64,000 nt of DNA from Pseudoprevotella muciniphila (GTDB lineage: Bacteria; Bacteroidota; Bacteroidia; Bacteroidales; Bacteroidaceae). The stretch is from contig NZ_CP033459.1 in NCBI RefSeq assembly GCF_003265305.2, forward strand, positions 2,418,001 through 2,482,000, written 5' to 3'. Both the position numbers and the translations under genes were made by a program. Below, piece by piece: positions 62,401 through 64,000 of this stretch. The notes under the pieces are model-generated. The model did no database searches, was not told the DNA's origin, and worked only from the letters and a program-made list of their open reading frames with translations. Each line of letters starts with the position of its first letter. The first letter of the stretch is position 1.

Positions 62401-62852
62401 GAACCATCAGTTCTTCGCTCTCATGGCGCGACTTCACGGCAACAGTGGGCTTTACCTACCACTGGGGCGGTGTGCAGTATAACCAGACACTCGTCGATAA
62501 ACTCGAAAACCGCAGCATAGCCTTCAATATGGACGAGCGTGCTGCAGAAAACCGTTGGACCACACCAGGCGACGTGGCAATGTACAGACCCATCGACCCG
62601 GCAGGCTCGCAGACACCGCAGAGCAGCCGTTTCATCATGGACGACAACGAACTCAAATGCTCAACCATCAGCCTCGGCTATCGTTTCAGCAGCAACAGGT
62701 ACAAGTTCCTCCGTCCGCTTAGTATAGACATGGCAAGCCTCTCGTTCACTACCAACGAACTCTTCCGGCTGTCCTCCATCAAGATGGAGCGCGGACTCGG
62801 CTATCCTTTCGCACGTAGTTTCACGTTCTCACTAAATATCATATTCAAGTAA
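59499..62852 (+). CDS. SusC/RagA-type TonB-dependent transporter with STN domain
   Basis: 1117 residues. A signal peptide (NRLRYILVLAALAICSLGTFA) is followed by an STN domain (about 25-105, VTLRVSNETMGDILVKLARQ, then GDQPVSVNYETAGRIVF). A carboxypeptidase-like domain (VVTSMEDGEPIVGAMVMITD) and the plug domain (DRTLGNN-type, with VFVLDGFIVPLRR and ITILKDASATAIYGSRASNG) follow. The remainder is the barrel ending SFTFSLNIIFK. The family imports glycans or peptides through the outer membrane with SusD as lid. The STN domain often signals to a FecR/sigma pair, but none is in the window. SusD begins 20 bases after it. Confidence 0.95.
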   Translation: MNRLRYILVLAALAICSLGTFAQTDAGWKDRKVTLRVSNETMGDILVKLARQAGADVVFEGVTIEGINEPTTLNVKDMPLDKAVLRLIGDQPVSVNYETAGRIVFRPLAEDAAAQAEDAAQYHPVSAVVTSMEDGEPIVGAMVMITDGGKNGRSGGVTDSNGKFSLRVPNNASVRISCIGYASQSFQVKQPMLNEKVVLEPNRTEEEKAVVTGMSKRSMTSFTGNFVSVKGEELRRMNPNNILEGLQFFDPSFKIVENNATGSDPNATPQFNIRGDQTLGNNVDLNSMDLLLDNVSSRPNTPLFVLDGFIVPLRRILELDPQRVENITILKDASATAIYGSRASNGVVVVETKVAPDGALSVTYNGSLTIQSPDLTGYNMMNASQKLAMEKMAGVYNENDPYQKNTYNKYLRNILAGVDTYWLSQPLRTAVQTRHTLTAAGGTDKFRYNLGLNAGFMPGVMKGSQNDTKGVTFSMSYRKDKFTVGADINLSETNGKNSPYGSFSSYTQANPYYPMKNAEGGYDLILDNHTGTGSVLITNPLYNATTGVKDISRNTTIATTMNIEYRLLPNLRFTEQLSYTRGMARTEVFYPADHTMFATETDLTKKGSYSKNTGEMTSWSSNLGVNWNAPVGKHLFSLFGNWTVNEDRNNYVNLYATGFPDRHMDDFIFGYTMSTNPTGTEALSRAMGLITQFSYSYDNRYSFDFNLSAENSSRYGDDHSMTPFWSTGVRWNAYREKFLQGRVSNLVFRANYGVTGEQNYNPYQAIEFYTYSQTMKPYTSFTTLGAMLAGLNNTELGWAKTHNLSLGVDIGFWKNRINATFNYYNNITKQLLTEYDLAPSTGFRSQVMNAGELQNRGFDITLNVIALQNVKKQLYWTISANANHNRNKIRKISDYLRKLNEAQLATAGAPLPVYQEGQSTSTLYTVRSLGIDPVTGQEVYLKRDGTKTFTWDAADKVPVGHTTPDVSGTISSSLSWRDFTATVGFTYHWGGVQYNQTLVDKLENRSIAFNMDERAAENRWTTPGDVAMYRPIDPAGSQTPQSSRFIMDDNELKCSTISLGYRFSSNRYKFLRPLSIDMASLSFTTNELFRLSSIKMERGLGYPFARSFTFSLNIIFK

Positions 62853-62872
62853 AGCCTGAAAAAAGAACTGCA

Positions 62873-64000
62873 ATGAAAAAATATATATTATCATCCATTT
62901 TGATGGCAACCGCCCTCCTCACGAGCGGATGCTCCGACTGGTTTGATGTCAGTCCGAAAACCGACATCAAGGCAGAAGAACTCTTTACCACAGAGAACGG
63001 CTTCCGGAGTGCTCTCGCAGGACTGTATATCTCCATGACGGACGATGATGCTTACGGCGACAACCTGTCTTTCGGCATGCTCGACCAGATGGCGCAACTC
63101 TATGATATGATACCCGACGGAACAACGTCGCGCGATGCCATCTACATCTACGACGTGCATACCAACGGCTACGACACCAAGACCAAACTCGAGCGCTCGT
63201 GGCTGAAGGCATACAACATCATAGCCAACTGCAACAACCTCCTAAAATGGCTCGACGCAAACGGTGCAGAAGTCATACGAAGCAGTCAGGACCGCGACAA
63301 CCTACGGGCAGAAGCACTCGCCATTAGGGCTTACCTGCATTTCGACCTCCTCAGAGGTTGGGGACCGATCTACAAGAACGACAGCACAGCACGCTGCATC
63401 CCTTACCGCACTATAGCCGATGCCAGCCGTCAGCCGCTGCTCACCGCCAACGAGGTGGCACATAAGGTGCTCAACGATCTCAACGAAGCGATGCGCTTGC
63501 TTTCCTATGAGAAAAACCTCAGTCTCGCAGCAGACAAGGAACGTAGATTCAGATTCAATTATTACGCAGTAGAAGCACTCATGGCGCGCGTGTACTGCTG
63601 GATGGACGATGCCGATAATGCAGTGCTCCACGCACAGAATGTCATCGCAAACAGCGGACTGACGTTGCAGACATCAAATGCCGGCGACCCGGTGCTGTTC
63701 AACGAATGTCTCTGTGCACTCAACCTCTACAGAATGTCTGACAATATGTCCGCCAAATTTGCAGAAGGTCCGAAGTTCACTACACAGTACTATATCGGTA
63801 CACAGTCCCTCAACACCATCTTCGAGTCAACAGGAACAAGCAGCGATGTTGATTTTCGTGCCAAGTCGGCGGCATTCATACGCTATGATGCACAGCAACA
63901 GGCAATCTCGCGGAAATATATAGACAATCCCAACGGCGCCATACCACTCATCCGACTGCCGGAAATGTATTATATCCTGGCGCAGATGTCGCCACTCGAA
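62873..64000 (+). CDS. SusD/RagB-family lipoprotein, 3' end beyond window
   Basis: The ATG is at 62873 and the frame is open to the last base, so about 376 residues are visible. The lipoprotein signal is LMATALLTSGCSDW with the lipidated Cys in SGCSDW. The SusD pattern follows: WFDVSPKTDIKAEELFTTEN, GFRSALAGLYISMTD, NCNNLLKWLDANG, ALAIRAYLHFDLLRGWG (the RAYLHFDLLR TPR-like signature) and the LPEMYYILAQ-type motif near the end. It forms the outer-membrane lid of the SusC partner and binds the substrate. Which glycan or peptide is taken up cannot be told from this part. Confidence 0.93.
   Translation, partial: MKKYILSSILMATALLTSGCSDWFDVSPKTDIKAEELFTTENGFRSALAGLYISMTDDDAYGDNLSFGMLDQMAQLYDMIPDGTTSRDAIYIYDVHTNGYDTKTKLERSWLKAYNIIANCNNLLKWLDANGAEVIRSSQDRDNLRAEALAIRAYLHFDLLRGWGPIYKNDSTARCIPYRTIADASRQPLLTANEVAHKVLNDLNEAMRLLSYEKNLSLAADKERRFRFNYYAVEALMARVYCWMDDADNAVLHAQNVIANSGLTLQTSNAGDPVLFNECLCALNLYRMSDNMSAKFAEGPKFTTQYYIGTQSLNTIFESTGTSSDVDFRAKSAAFIRYDAQQQAISRKYIDNPNGAIPLIRLPEMYYILAQMSPLE

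Overview
The window reads as chromosome of a Bacteroidales bacterium, most likely Prevotella or a close relative. Evidence: a SusC/SusD pair, a BspA-like leucine-rich-repeat protein, short AT-rich TAnnTTTG promoter boxes before many genes, GG-type peptide leaders of the Bacteroidales kind, and Bacteroidetes-type integrase and phage genes. Strain and species cannot be fixed from the sequence alone.

Region 1 (1-15816, + strand) is a secreted-peptide gene cluster. Two glycosyltransferases (one cut by the window edge) are followed by five small precursor genes with nearly identical leaders ending in FGGSG. These alternate with three large paralogous outer-membrane beta-barrel proteins. A C39-peptidase ABC exporter and a short HlyD-type adaptor close the cluster. 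All five predicted cores carry exactly six cysteines. A conserved leader with a small hairpin precedes four of the precursors. Two genes are broken by single-base losses in G/C runs: the third barrel protein at a C7 run and the adaptor at a G4 run. My reading is leader cleavage and export by the ABC/adaptor pair of Cys-rich, possibly glycosylated peptides, with the barrels as cognate outer-membrane partners; this role is inference.

Region 2 (15966-21614, - strand) is a defence island: an AAA ATPase with a RloB/AbiLii-like TOPRIM protein, then a SIR2-domain protein with a HerA ATPase.

Region 3 (about 21615-37062) is GC-rich and phage-derived. It holds portal-like, head-completion/tail-completion-like, ArdA, tape-measure and tail genes, ending in a tyrosine integrase beside tRNA-Asp. 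I find no terminase, major capsid, protease or lysis gene, so it is either a remnant or a phage-derived element with a tail-biased gene set. Short repeated motifs lie between the integrase and the tRNA.

Region 4 (37063-50893) is ordinary chromosome: tRNA-Asp, a BspA-like protein, trpS, a secreted phosphodiesterase-like protein, a FGE-sulfatase-domain lipoprotein, a GNAT enzyme, cdaA (c-di-AMP synthesis), folP, a hexapeptide acyltransferase, murF, tRNA-Lys, an AI-2E family membrane protein, rsmI and two lipoproteins.

Region 5 (50894-64000) holds a 2130-residue secreted modular protein followed by a 57-residue acidic peptide gene, a small hypothetical gene, a secreted protein of unknown function, and a SusC/SusD glycan- or peptide-uptake pair, the SusD gene running off the window end.
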